NCBI RefSeq assembly: GCF_002204745.1
Contig: NZ_NIRR01000031.1
Coordinates: 1-48,181, forward strand
DNA: 48,181 nt
Reading direction: 5' to 3'
From: Hymenobacter amundsenii
Lineage (GTDB): Bacteria; Bacteroidota; Bacteroidia; Cytophagales; Hymenobacteraceae
In this document: piece after piece, positions 32,172-39,962 of the stretch
Layout: each line of letters begins with the position of its first letter
Position numbering within the stretch: the first letter of the stretch is position 1
The notes under the pieces: generated by a model
The model's input: the letters and a program-made list of their open reading frames with translations, nothing else
What the model was told of the DNA's origin: nothing
Database searches by the model: none
Translations under genes and position numbers: made by a program

Positions 32172-32363
32172 ATGGACTGGCTCCGCTCCCTCTGGAAAAT
32201 CCGCTTTTACGCCCTGTTTGCCGTGCTGGTGTATGGCGGCTTCGTGTGGGCCGGCCTCTCGGGCCTGCGCCTGCTCGGCGACGATAACGAGGCCGAACCC
32301 AACCTCAACGGCACCGGCCGCGCCCACGGCTCCGGCGGCCGCGCTTTGTATTTTCATAAATGA
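32172..32363 (+). CDS. 63-residue single-span membrane protein of the polyamine cluster
   Basis: The product from ATG 32172 has one transmembrane helix (IRFYALFAVLVYGGFVWAGL). A short acidic stretch (LLGDDNEAEP) and a Gly/His/Arg tail ending RAHGSGGRALYFHK follow. No family was recognised. It sits tightly between the DUF4178 and DUF350 genes on the same strand, so it is probably a component of the same membrane complex. A GTG start at 32133 inside the previous gene is possible but adds a non-conserved Pro-rich segment. Confidence 0.6.
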   Translation: MDWLRSLWKIRFYALFAVLVYGGFVWAGLSGLRLLGDDNEAEPNLNGTGRAHGSGGRALYFHK

Positions 32364-32505
32364 GGAGCTAGGAATGAGGAGCTAGGAGACAGAATTCGTT
32401 TATTCTGCTCGTTGCTGATTAGCGTTTTCGCTTTCTTATCCCCTTCAACACAACCTTCTGTCTCCTAGCTCCTAACTCCTTTCTTCTAGCTCCTAACTCC
32501 TCCTC
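32364..32505. repeat. Palindromic spacer of GAGGAGCTAGGA words, before DUF350 gene
   Basis: The left arm has AGGAGCTAGGAATGAGGAGC and then TAGGAGACAGA. The right arm has TCTGTCTCCTAGCTCCTAAC followed by more TAGCTCCTAACTCC units. The right arm ends directly at the DUF350 ATG. The centre (32393-32457) is unrelated. Nothing coding is seen. Confidence 0.8.
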
Positions 32506-32721
32506 ATGGAATACCTCAACTTCAAGCTTATTATTTCGTCGGTGGTGTACTCGGTGCTGGGCATCGTGATACTGGTGGGCAGCTTTATCGTGATTGAAAA
32601 GCTCACGCCGCGCATGCTCTGGAAGGAAATTATTGAGGAGCACAATACGGCCCTGGCCATCATGGGGGCCGCTTTCATGATTGCCGTGGCCCTGATTATC
32701 AGCTCTGCCATTCATGGATAA
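32506..32721 (+). CDS. DUF350 membrane protein
   Basis: The 71-residue protein consists of two transmembrane helices (SVVYSVLGIVILVGSFIVIE and ALAIMGAAFMIAVALIISSA) joined by a charged loop with EEHNTA, characteristic of a single DUF350 repeat (YjfL-type proteins contain more copies). The family has no proven biochemical function. It is repeatedly associated with polyamine-related genes and envelope-stress genes. The last eight bases overlap the start of the aminopropyltransferase gene, indicating coupled translation. Confidence 0.85.
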   Translation: MEYLNFKLIISSVVYSVLGIVILVGSFIVIEKLTPRMLWKEIIEEHNTALAIMGAAFMIAVALIISSAIHG

Positions 32722-34291
32722 AGTGCCCGTGCGCCGGGCGCGGCGGGTGGCCTCCGAGGACGCCCTGGCCGCCGCCAGGCCCGATTACCGCCCGGCCCTC
32801 CTGCTGGGCTCCGTGTTTGTTATTGCCACCTGCGGACTGATTTACGAGCTGATTGCGGGCACCCTGGCCAGCTACCTGCTCGGCGACTCGGTGATGCAGT
32901 TTTCCACCATCATCGGGGCCTACCTATTCTCGATGGGCATCGGTTCCTGGCTCTCGCGCTACCTGGGCGGCTCGTTGCTACGCTGGTTTATCCGCCTCGA
33001 AATTCTGGTGGGGCTGGTGGGCGGCTTCTCGGCGCCCTTGCTGTTCGTGCTGTTTGAGTACGTGAGCTCGTTCCGGCTGATGCTCTACGCCCTGGTAGGC
33101 CTCACGGGCGTGCTGGTGGGCCTGGAAATTCCGCTGCTGATGCGGATTCTGGAAAACCGCTTCGAGTTCAAGGACCTCGTTTCGCGGGTGTTCACCTTCG
33201 ATTACATCGGGGCGCTGCTGGCTTCGCTGGTGTTTCCGCTGGTGCTGGTGCCCCAGCTGGGGCTGATTCGCACGTCGCTGCTGTGCGGGGCCCTGAACGT
33301 GGTGGTGGCCGGGGTGGCCCTCTACCGCTTCCCCGAAACCCGCCCCTTCCGCCGCTCCCTCACCGGGGCGCTGGTGGCGTCCCTGCTGGCCCTGGCCGTG
33401 GGTTTCGGCTACGCCGAGCGGTTGCAGACCTACACCGAGGGCCTGGCATTTCAGGACCAGGTTATCTACTCCAAAACCACCCCCTACCAGCGGCTGGTGC
33501 TCACCAAGAACCAGCGGGAATTGCGCCTGTTCCTCAACGGCAACCTGCAGTTCAGCTCCGCCGATGAGTACCGCTACCACGAGGCCCTAGTGCACCCCGC
33601 CATGCAGGCGCTGCCCCGGGCCCGCCGGGTGCTGGTGCTGGGCGGCGGCGACGGGCTGGCGGTGCGCGAGCTGCTCAAGTATCCGCAGCTGGAAAGCATT
33701 CGCCTCGTGGACCTCGACGCGGGCATGACCCACCTGTTTCAGCACAACCAGATGCTACTGGAACTCAACCACCGCGCCCTGCTCCACCCCAAAGTCCAGG
33801 TCATCAACGGCGACGCCTACCAATGGGTGCGCCAGGATACCACCCGCTACGACTGCATCATCGTCGATTTTCCCGACCCCGGCAACTACTCCATCGGTAA
33901 GCTCTACTCGGCCGCATTTTACCGGGAGCTGGAGCGGCGGCTGGCGCCCGGCGGCTGGGTGGTAGTCCAGAGCACCTCGCCCTACGTGGCCCGCCGCACG
34001 TTCTGGTGCGTGGCCCACACCCTAGAGGCGGCCGGTTTCACCACCCTACCCTACCACTGCTACGTGCCCTCGTTCGGGGAGTGGGGTTTCGTGCTGGCCG
34101 GCCGCAACCGCCACTGGCGCCCCGATGCCGGCCCCCTACCCGCCGGCCTGCGCTATGTCACGCCCGCCACCATCCGCGATATGCGCTTCTTCCCCCCCGA
34201 CATGAGCGAAATCCCCACCGACATCAACCAACTCAACAACCAGGCCCTCGTGCGCTACTTCGAAGAAGACTGGGGGCCATATGTGCATTAG
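32714..34291 (+). CDS. Membrane-anchored polyamine aminopropyltransferase (spermidine synthase-like)
   Basis: The 525-residue protein has an N-terminal domain of about seven transmembrane helices (residues 26-232) fused to a C-terminal PABS domain. The catalytic part shows the substrate site SSADEYRYHE (281-290), SAM-type loop LGGGDGLAVRELL (309-321), DLD (333-335), NGDAY (366-370) and the active-site VDFPDP with Asp385 and Asp388. It would transfer an aminopropyl group from decarboxylated SAM to an amine acceptor. The membrane domain suggests that acceptor or product is at the membrane. It is coupled to the DUF350 gene by overlap. Acceptor identity is unknown. Confidence 0.9.
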   Translation: MDKVPVRRARRVASEDALAAARPDYRPALLLGSVFVIATCGLIYELIAGTLASYLLGDSVMQFSTIIGAYLFSMGIGSWLSRYLGGSLLRWFIRLEILVGLVGGFSAPLLFVLFEYVSSFRLMLYALVGLTGVLVGLEIPLLMRILENRFEFKDLVSRVFTFDYIGALLASLVFPLVLVPQLGLIRTSLLCGALNVVVAGVALYRFPETRPFRRSLTGALVASLLALAVGFGYAERLQTYTEGLAFQDQVIYSKTTPYQRLVLTKNQRELRLFLNGNLQFSSADEYRYHEALVHPAMQALPRARRVLVLGGGDGLAVRELLKYPQLESIRLVDLDAGMTHLFQHNQMLLELNHRALLHPKVQVINGDAYQWVRQDTTRYDCIIVDFPDPGNYSIGKLYSAAFYRELERRLAPGGWVVVQSTSPYVARRTFWCVAHTLEAAGFTTLPYHCYVPSFGEWGFVLAGRNRHWRPDAGPLPAGLRYVTPATIRDMRFFPPDMSEIPTDINQLNNQALVRYFEEDWGPYVH

Positions 34292-34408
34292 GGTTGAATG
34301 GGTGGATGGTTGGATTATTGAGTACTCAGGATGACAGTTCTTTTCAGCCGTTCACCCATGCACCCATTCAACAATCCAGCAGTTCACCCATTCAACAGTC
34401 CACCCACC
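34292..34408. repeat. Inverted-repeat spacer of GAATGGGTGGAT words with an embedded element end
   Basis: GGGTTGAATGGGTGGATGGT on the left faces CACCCATTCAACAATCC and further TTCACCCATTCAACAGTCC on the right, ending at the start codon of the oxidase gene. Inside it, ACTCAGGATGACAGT (34323-34337) matches the right end of the nuoC-nuoD spacer (4078-4092). This looks like a fragment of the GTCAT element family inside another family. Confidence 0.7.
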
Positions 34409-36064
34409 ATGCCCTCCCGCCGTCATTTTTTGCAACGAACTGCCCTGGGGGGCGCGGGGCTACTGCTGGCGCCGCTGGCGGGGCTGCATTCTTGTGCGCC
34501 AGGCACCGGGCGCGGCCACATTCGCGGGAGTCTGCACGGGGCCAACCATGCCACTGGCCACCTGCTGCGCGCCCCGGCCCGGATGCCCGCGCCCACTCGC
34601 ACCGAGCAGGTGGAGGTGCTGATTGTGGGCGGGGGCGTGGCCGGCCTCGCGGCCCGGCGGGAGCTGGAGCGGCAGGGACTGGACCCGGCCCAGATTCTGC
34701 TGGTGGAGCTCGATGAGCAGCCCGGCGGAAACTCCCGGGCCGGCCGCAACGGCGTTTCGGCCTACCCCTGGGGTGCCCACTACCTGCCCGTGCCCGACGT
34801 GCGCAACCGCGCCCTGCTGGATTTTCTGCGCGAAGCGGGCGTCATTACCGGCTTCGACGCCGCCTCGGGTCTGCCCGTCTACAACGAGTACCACCTCTGC
34901 CACGACCCCGAGGAACGACTTTTCATCCAGGGTTACTGGCAGACCGGGCTGGTACCGGAGCTGGGCGTGCCCCCCGAAGAAAAGGCCCAGATTGCCCGCT
35001 TCTTCCGCCTGATTGACGAGCTGCGCCAAGCCGTGGGCCAGGACGGCCGCGACGCCTTCCGCATCCCGGTCCGGGAATCATCCCGCGACGCGCAGTTCCG
35101 CCGCCTCGATGACGTGACTTTCGCGGCCTACCTTGATGAGCAGGGCTTCACCAGCCCCTACCTACGCTGGTACCTCGACTATAGCTGCCGCGACGATTAC
35201 GGTGCGTCCGCCGCCCAAGTGTCGGCCTGGGCGGGGCTGCATTACTTCGCCAGCCGCAAGGGCCACGCCCACAACGCCGACAGCTCCGACGTGCTCACCT
35301 GGCCCCAGGGCAACGGCTTCCTGGCCGAAGCCCTGCGCCACCAAGCCCGCTCCGCCCTCCGCCCCGACACGGTGGCCTTCGCCCTCCACGACACGCCCAC
35401 CGGCCTGGCCGTGGACTGCTACGACGTGCGCACCCGGCTGACCACCCGCGTTGAGGCCCGCCGGGTGATTATGGCCACGCCTCTCTTCATTACCGAGCGG
35501 CTTCTGGCCACCCTGCCCCCCGACGCCCACCGTGCCCTGCCCTGCCGCCGCGCCCCCTGGGTGGTGGTCAACCTCACCGTACAGGGCCTGCCCCAGGGCC
35601 CCGGCCAGCCCCTGAGCTGGGACAACGTGCTCTACGGGGCCGAGTCGGTGGGCTACGTGGATGCCGGGCACCAGCGTCTGAGCCTCTCCGATATCGGCTC
35701 CCGGGTTATCACCTGGTACCGCCCCCTAGCCGCCCCCGACCCCATCGCCGCCCGCCGCCAGGCCTACCAAACCAGCTACGACGAGTGGGTGCGCCAGGCC
35801 CTGGCCGAGCTGGAAACCGCCCACCCCGGGCTCACCCCCCTGGTCCAGCGCGCCGACGTGTGGGTCTGGGGGCACGGCATGGTGGCTCCCACTCCCGGCT
35901 TCGTGTGGGGCGCGGCCCGGGCCGCCGCCGCCCGGCCCTGGCAGCAGAAGCTATTCCTGGCTCACACTGACCTGAGCGGCATCTCCATCTTCGAGGAAGG
36001 CTTCTACCAGGGCCTGCGGGCCGCCCAGCAGGTACTGGCAGCCCGGAAGCCTGCTGCTTCATAA
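34409..36064 (+). CDS. Tat-exported FAD-dependent amine oxidase-like protein
   Basis: From ATG 34409 the 551-residue protein begins with a twin-arginine signal (SRRHFLQ, then TALGGAGLLLAPLAGL). The signal ends at HSC, a possible lipobox. The Rossmann FAD motif VLIVGGGVAGLAARRELE follows at about 70-87 with an acidic ribose ligand in LVELDEQPGGNSRAGRNG, as in flavin amine oxidases and polyamine oxidases. The Tat route fits export with bound FAD. It follows the aminopropyltransferase, so an exported polyamine-type amine is a plausible substrate. The 26 residues upstream of 34409 in the longer frame are encoded by the spacer repeat and were rejected. Confidence 0.82.
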   Translation: MPSRRHFLQRTALGGAGLLLAPLAGLHSCAPGTGRGHIRGSLHGANHATGHLLRAPARMPAPTRTEQVEVLIVGGGVAGLAARRELERQGLDPAQILLVELDEQPGGNSRAGRNGVSAYPWGAHYLPVPDVRNRALLDFLREAGVITGFDAASGLPVYNEYHLCHDPEERLFIQGYWQTGLVPELGVPPEEKAQIARFFRLIDELRQAVGQDGRDAFRIPVRESSRDAQFRRLDDVTFAAYLDEQGFTSPYLRWYLDYSCRDDYGASAAQVSAWAGLHYFASRKGHAHNADSSDVLTWPQGNGFLAEALRHQARSALRPDTVAFALHDTPTGLAVDCYDVRTRLTTRVEARRVIMATPLFITERLLATLPPDAHRALPCRRAPWVVVNLTVQGLPQGPGQPLSWDNVLYGAESVGYVDAGHQRLSLSDIGSRVITWYRPLAAPDPIAARRQAYQTSYDEWVRQALAELETAHPGLTPLVQRADVWVWGHGMVAPTPGFVWGAARAAAARPWQQKLFLAHTDLSGISIFEEGFYQGLRAAQQVLAARKPAAS

Positions 36065-36102
36065 CCGGTTAGCTTTTGGATTCAGCAGTAACTTCAGCCA
36101 CT

Positions 36103-37179
36103 ATGCTCCCTCCTGCCCCGCCGCCCCATCTAGCCCCAGACCGCCAGCCCTGGATTCGTTCGGCCGGCTTCGATGGGCTCTGGATTCTGGCCCCGCCGTT
36201 TCTGGCCCTACTGGCCGTAGCGGCCCTGCCCCCAGCCATGCGCACCGGCCCCCAAATGCCTCTGTGGGCCTGGGTATGCCTGATAGTCCTCATCGACGTG
36301 GCCCATGTCTACAGTACCCTGTTCCGCACCTACTTCGACCGCGCCCGGCGGCGGCGGTTCCGGACCCTGCTCTGGGCCGTGCCCCTAGCCTGCTACGCGG
36401 CCGGGGTTGCCCTGCACGGACTGGGCGGCGGGCTCTGGTTCTGGCGGGTACTAGCCTACGCGGCCGTATTCCACTTTATCCGCCAGCAATACGGTTTCCT
36501 GCGCCTCTACAGCCGCCAAGAAATGGCCCCTCCATTCAGCCGCCGCCTCGATATGGTCCTGATTTACGCCGCCACCCTCTATCCCCTGCTCTGGTGGCAC
36601 CTCTCCCCGCCCCGGCACTTCAACTGGTTCATCGAGGGCGACTTTGTGCAGCGCGACTGGCCGGCGGGCCGGCTTGGGCTCACAGTGCTATACGGCGGGC
36701 TGCTGCTGGGCTACCTGGTGAAAGAAATCCGGCAGGTCCGGCGCACGGGCCGGCTAAACTGGCCGCGCAACCTACTGCTGCTGGGCACGGCCGCCTCTTG
36801 GTACGTGGGCATCGTGCTGCTTAACGGCGACCTAACCTTCACCCTGCTCAACGTGGTGGCCCACGGCATCCCTTACCTGGCCCTGATCTGGACTACCAGC
36901 CAGCCGGCGTCGGCAACTTCTGCCCCAACGGCCCGGGCTTGGTGGCAAGGGCGCTACGGGGTACTGCTGTTTCTGGGGGTGCTGTTTGGGCTGGCGCTGC
37001 TGGAAGAAGGCCTCTGGGACGGGCTGGTGTGGCGGGAGCACTCGGCCGTATTCGGCTGGTTCCAGCAACTGCCCGCCGTATCCGATTCGGCCCTACTGAC
37101 GCTGCTCGTGCCCCTACTGGCCCTGCCTCAGGCCACCCACTATGTCCTCGACGGCTTCATCTGGCGGCGTGGGGCCTGA
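36103..37179 (+). CDS. Ten-helix membrane protein with intramembrane histidines (unknown function)
   Basis: The 358-residue protein has about ten hydrophobic helices. Four histidines fall within or at the edge of helices and next to other polar residues: His68 in LIDVAHVYSTLFRTYFD, His124 in YAAVFHFIRQQYGFLRLY, His254 in NVVAHGIPYLALIW, and His346 in PQATHYVLDGFIWR. This pattern recalls membrane metal-dependent oxygenases or haem proteins, but no family was recognised. It is the last gene of the polyamine cluster. ATG 36103 was preferred to TTG 36076. Metal binding is inference. Confidence 0.75.
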   Translation: MLPPAPPPHLAPDRQPWIRSAGFDGLWILAPPFLALLAVAALPPAMRTGPQMPLWAWVCLIVLIDVAHVYSTLFRTYFDRARRRRFRTLLWAVPLACYAAGVALHGLGGGLWFWRVLAYAAVFHFIRQQYGFLRLYSRQEMAPPFSRRLDMVLIYAATLYPLLWWHLSPPRHFNWFIEGDFVQRDWPAGRLGLTVLYGGLLLGYLVKEIRQVRRTGRLNWPRNLLLLGTAASWYVGIVLLNGDLTFTLLNVVAHGIPYLALIWTTSQPASATSAPTARAWWQGRYGVLLFLGVLFGLALLEEGLWDGLVWREHSAVFGWFQQLPAVSDSALLTLLVPLLALPQATHYVLDGFIWRRGA

Positions 37180-37400
37180 GTAGTCACATAAGAGTAATAA
37201 TAAATTCCTGGCACTCAAATCATTGATCTACTCGCACGAGATGGGGGCCGACTTCGCACTGAGTGACCTGTTTCTTCATATTTACCAGCCACATTGCGCC
37301 GGACTCGCCTTTTTCGGGCCGGTCAACATATTTGGCCTGACTTCTGTAAAGGGAAGGTCAGCACTGCCTTTTCCCTGACTTTCTGCCTTCTCTTTTCGAT

Positions 37401-37859
37401 ATGAAACGCTCCATTCTACTCGCCCTTTCCGCCACGCTGCTTACTTTCTCGGCCGCCCAGGCCCAGACCAAAATCAAGACCAAGACCAAAGCCGCCGATG
37501 GCACCGCGGTAAAAACCAAAGCCGACGTGGAGCCTATCGTACTCAACGGCCCCATCAAGCGCGTGGAAACGCTATCAGGCATTGATGTATTTCCGGCTTC
37601 GGGGGGCAAGAGCATCCTGCTCAGCTTCACCCAGCAGTTCACCAAGCCCGGCACGCTCACCGTTACCAACTATAAAAAGCAGGCGGTGTACAGCACCGAG
37701 CTGGACCCACAGAGCAACACCGGTGAGCCGGTAGACCTTGGCCGCATTCCGGCCGGCACCTACTTGGTAGAGGCCAAAACCGGCAACTACGTGTACTGGA
37801 AGAAAGTGATGATCAAATACCCTCCGGTAGCTACCACCACCCGCAAAAGACGGCGCTAA
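37401..37859 (+). CDS. Secreted protein with a T9SS sorting-domain-like beta sandwich
   Basis: The 152-residue product has a signal peptide (KRSILLALSATLLTFSAAQA) and a Lys/Thr-rich segment (TKIKTKTKAADGTAVKTKAD). The beta-rich C-terminal half, with TLTVTNYKKQAVYSTEL and IPAGTYLVEAKTGNYVYWKK, resembles the type 9 secretion C-terminal domain. A lysine/arginine tail (TTRKRRR) ends it. As a near stand-alone copy of such a domain it may be secreted or surface-bound; the function is unknown. It is monocistronic, with a terminator hairpin 57 bases downstream. Confidence 0.65.
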   Translation: MKRSILLALSATLLTFSAAQAQTKIKTKTKAADGTAVKTKADVEPIVLNGPIKRVETLSGIDVFPASGGKSILLSFTQQFTKPGTLTVTNYKKQAVYSTELDPQSNTGEPVDLGRIPAGTYLVEAKTGNYVYWKKVMIKYPPVATTTRKRRR

Positions 37860-37916
37860 CCCAGCCACTCACCCGGCGCTTCGGCGCGGCTTTTCGGGCC
37901 GGTGGTCCGGCTTTCG

Positions 37917-37950
37917 GCTCCGAAGTCGTCCTGACTTCGGAGCTTTGTGT
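37917..37950 (+). terminator. Terminator after the secreted protein gene
   Basis: GCTCCGAAGTC and GACTTCGGAGC form a perfect 11-base stem with GTCCT as loop, followed by TTTGTGTTTT. Confidence 0.75.
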
Positions 37951-37999
37951 TTTCCGCCGGCTGCTTTTCGGGCCGGCGTCGTTTCCTGTTTTCCCTGCC

Positions 38000-38566
38000 A
38001 TGTCCGCTACTTTTCGCCTGTTCCGCTTCGCCCCGCTCCTGCTGTTGCTGGCCGGGTTGGTTGCCTTCGCCGGCCCTAAACTCAAAAAAACTACCATCAC
38101 CAAAAACCTGACGATTGGCGTGCCAACCGACTTCGCGGCCCTGCCCGACGACGGAATTGCGGCCAAGTACCCCGCCCAGCGCCGGCCGCTGGCCGTCTTC
38201 AGCAGCCCCAACGGCCGGGTGGGCATGAGCGTGGCCCAGAACCCGACCACGTTCAGCAACCGCGACTATGCCCTGCTGCTAAAGATTTACAAGGCCAGCA
38301 TCCAGAACATGTACGGCAAGGTGCAGTTTCTGCAGGAAGACATCCGCACGGTGAACAAGCGCGACTTCGTGCTGCTGGAATTTGTTTCGACGGTGGCCGA
38401 TACCCGCCGTACCGGCACGCTGGCGCCTATCCGCAAGTACCAGCTAGTGCAATACGCCATCGAGGGCGACCAGCTTTACGTGTTCACCTTCGACGCCCCC
38501 GCCCAGGAGCAGGCTCAGTGGCAACCCGTTGCGCGGGATATCATGAGCAGTGTAGTGATGAAGTAA
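38000..38566 (+). CDS. Hypothetical secreted protein
   Basis: The 188-residue product has an N-terminal signal sequence (RFAPLLLLLAGLVAFAGP) and then a compact alpha/beta domain. Segments include ITKNLTIGVPTDFAALPDDG, RDYALLLKIYKASIQNMYGK and YAIEGDQLYVFTFDAPAQE. The pattern, with a threshold-like start and a final IMSSV helix, resembles small envelope proteins that are widespread but uncharacterised in Cytophagales. No family name can be assigned. Confidence 0.75.
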   Translation: MSATFRLFRFAPLLLLLAGLVAFAGPKLKKTTITKNLTIGVPTDFAALPDDGIAAKYPAQRRPLAVFSSPNGRVGMSVAQNPTTFSNRDYALLLKIYKASIQNMYGKVQFLQEDIRTVNKRDFVLLEFVSTVADTRRTGTLAPIRKYQLVQYAIEGDQLYVFTFDAPAQEQAQWQPVARDIMSSVVMK

Positions 38567-38573
38567 CAAACTT

Positions 38574-38602
38574 GTAGGGGCGGGGCTTGCCTCCGCCCCT
38601 AC
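38574..38602. repeat. Short palindrome GTAGGGGCGG...CCGCCCCTAC
   Basis: The two ten-base arms are perfect reverse complements around GGCTTGCCT. It shares the CGGGGCTTGCC core with 12945-12970. It lies between the hypothetical gene and tadA and could act as a terminator or be a small repetitive element. Confidence 0.65.
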
Positions 38603-38619
38603 CTATAATCACACTACCA

Positions 38620-39066
38620 ATGACTCTTTCCCTGTATTCCGACGAGCAGTATATGCAGGAGGCGCTTAAGCAGGCACGGTACGCGTTTGAGGAAGACGAA
38701 ATTCCGATTGGGGCCGTAGTCGTGCTGGACAAGCGCATTATCGCCCGGGCCTACAACCAGACCGAGAAGCTCCAGGACGTGACGGCCCACGCCGAGATGC
38801 TGGCCCTCACGGCTGCCGCCAACCACCTCGGCAACAAATACCTGCACGACTGCACCCTTTATGTAACCGTGGAGCCCTGCGTGATGTGCGCCGGAGCCAG
38901 CGCCTGGGCCCAGGTGCGACGGGTGGTGTATGGGGCCGCCGAGCCGAAATTCGGCTATCGCCGCCACGGCCGGCTGCTCCACCCCAAGGCCGAGGTAGTG
39001 AGCGGGATTCTGGCCCCCGAGAGTGAGGAGCTGATGCGGGAATTCTTCGCCCAGAAGCGGAAATAG
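38620..39066 (+). CDS. tadA: tRNA-specific adenosine deaminase
   Basis: TadA converts adenosine 34 of tRNA-Arg(ACG) to inosine. The 148-residue protein has the zinc-deaminase motifs His57-Ala-Glu59 (VTAHAEM) and Pro-Cys87-x-x-Cys90 (VEPCVMCAGA), the EIPIGAVVV strand and the C-terminal helix ELMREFFAQKRK. ATG 38620 gives the standard N-terminus; an in-frame start 33 bases earlier lies in repeat-derived proline-rich sequence. General cytidine/guanine deaminases share the motifs, but the overall sequence fits TadA best. Confidence 0.93.
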   Translation: MTLSLYSDEQYMQEALKQARYAFEEDEIPIGAVVVLDKRIIARAYNQTEKLQDVTAHAEMLALTAAANHLGNKYLHDCTLYVTVEPCVMCAGASAWAQVRRVVYGAAEPKFGYRRHGRLLHPKAEVVSGILAPESEELMREFFAQKRK

Positions 39067-39068
39067 GC

Positions 39069-39076
39069 TACTTTTG
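39069..39076 (+). promoter_or_regulatory. Candidate -7 element upstream of sodA
   Basis: TACTTTTG matches TAnnTTTG and starts three bases after the tadA stop. It would give a leader of about 100 bases before the sodA ATG at 39186. The -33 element is not clear. Confidence 0.4.
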
Positions 39077-39185
39077 GCCAGCTACCGTAACCCTGCACCG
39101 GTTGCGGCGGTTGTATATAGTCGGGAGGCCTGAGGCTTACCGACGCCCTTTCTCTCTCCCTCATCCACCACTAACCCCTGCTACT

Positions 39186-39791
39186 ATGGCTTTCGAACTG
39201 CCCAAACTACCCTACGACTACTCCGCCCTGGAACCGCACATCGATGCCCAGACCATGGAGATTCACCATAGCAAACACCATCAGGCCTACGTTACCAACC
39301 TCAATAATGCCGTAGCCGGCACCGAGCTGGAAGGCAAGAGCCTCGAAGACCTGATGCAGAACATTGCCGCGGCTCCGGCCGCAGTGCGCAACAACGGCGG
39401 CGGCCACTTCAACCACTCCCTGTTCTGGACGGTACTCGGCCCCAAGGGCGGCGGGGAGCCCACCGGGGCCGTGGGCGAAGCTATTACCAAGGCTTTCGGC
39501 AGCTACGAGAAGTTCAAGGAAGAATTCACGAAGGCCGCCAGCACCCGCTTTGGTTCGGGCTGGGCTTGGCTGTGCAAGCACGCCGATGGCTCGGTGCAGA
39601 TTTGCTCCACGCCCAACCAGGACAACCCACTAATGCCCGATTCTGGCTGCAAAGGCACCCCCGTACTGGGCCTCGACGTGTGGGAGCACGCCTACTACCT
39701 TAAGTACCAGAACAAGCGCCCCGACTACATCGCGGCCTTCTATAACCTCATCAACTGGGATGAAGTAAATAAGCGCTTCCAGGCCGCCTAA
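39186..39791 (+). CDS. sodA: Superoxide dismutase, Fe/Mn type
   Basis: It converts superoxide to oxygen and hydrogen peroxide in the cytoplasm. The 201-residue protein has the four metal ligands His27 (MEIHHSKHH), His77 (GGHFNHSLFW), Asp164 and His168 (LGLDVWEHAYYLKYQNKRPDY). The metal cannot be decided with certainty. ATG 39186 gives the normal N-terminus AFELPKLPYDYSALEPHID; the longer frame from 39102 was rejected. A strong terminator follows directly. Confidence 0.94.
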   Translation: MAFELPKLPYDYSALEPHIDAQTMEIHHSKHHQAYVTNLNNAVAGTELEGKSLEDLMQNIAAAPAAVRNNGGGHFNHSLFWTVLGPKGGGEPTGAVGEAITKAFGSYEKFKEEFTKAASTRFGSGWAWLCKHADGSVQICSTPNQDNPLMPDSGCKGTPVLGLDVWEHAYYLKYQNKRPDYIAAFYNLINWDEVNKRFQAA

Positions 39792-39811
39792 CCCGCCGCC
39801 CAGCCAGCGCC

Positions 39812-39847
39812 AAAAAGCCTCCACCTGAATCAGGTGGAGGCTTTTTT
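39812..39847 (+). terminator. Intrinsic terminator after sodA
   Basis: AAAAAGCCTCCACCTG pairs with CAGGTGGAGGCTTTTT around AAT, and further T bases follow. This is a canonical intrinsic terminator, active on both strands in principle. Confidence 0.92.
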
Positions 39848-39874
39848 ACTTTTCGGCCTTTACCCAGTAGCTGT

Positions 39875-39940
39875 GTGTGGATACACGAATTAAAACCTTT
39901 CGCCGGGATGGAGAGTTTAACCCCATTCGTGTATCTACAC
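39875..39940. promoter_or_regulatory. Inverted repeat upstream of the Old Yellow Enzyme gene (possible operator)
   Basis: GTGTGGATACACGAAT (39875-39890) pairs with ATTCGTGTATCTACAC (39925-39940) at 15 of 16 positions. The spacer contains TTAAAAC and GTTTAA near the arms. Unlike the GC-rich repeats elsewhere it is AT-rich, and it lies 22 bases before the gene. OYE genes are often controlled by TetR/MarR-type repressors, so an operator is possible, but no regulator gene is adjacent. Confidence 0.4.
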
Positions 39941-39962
39941 TGAATTAAACTAAATCCGACTC

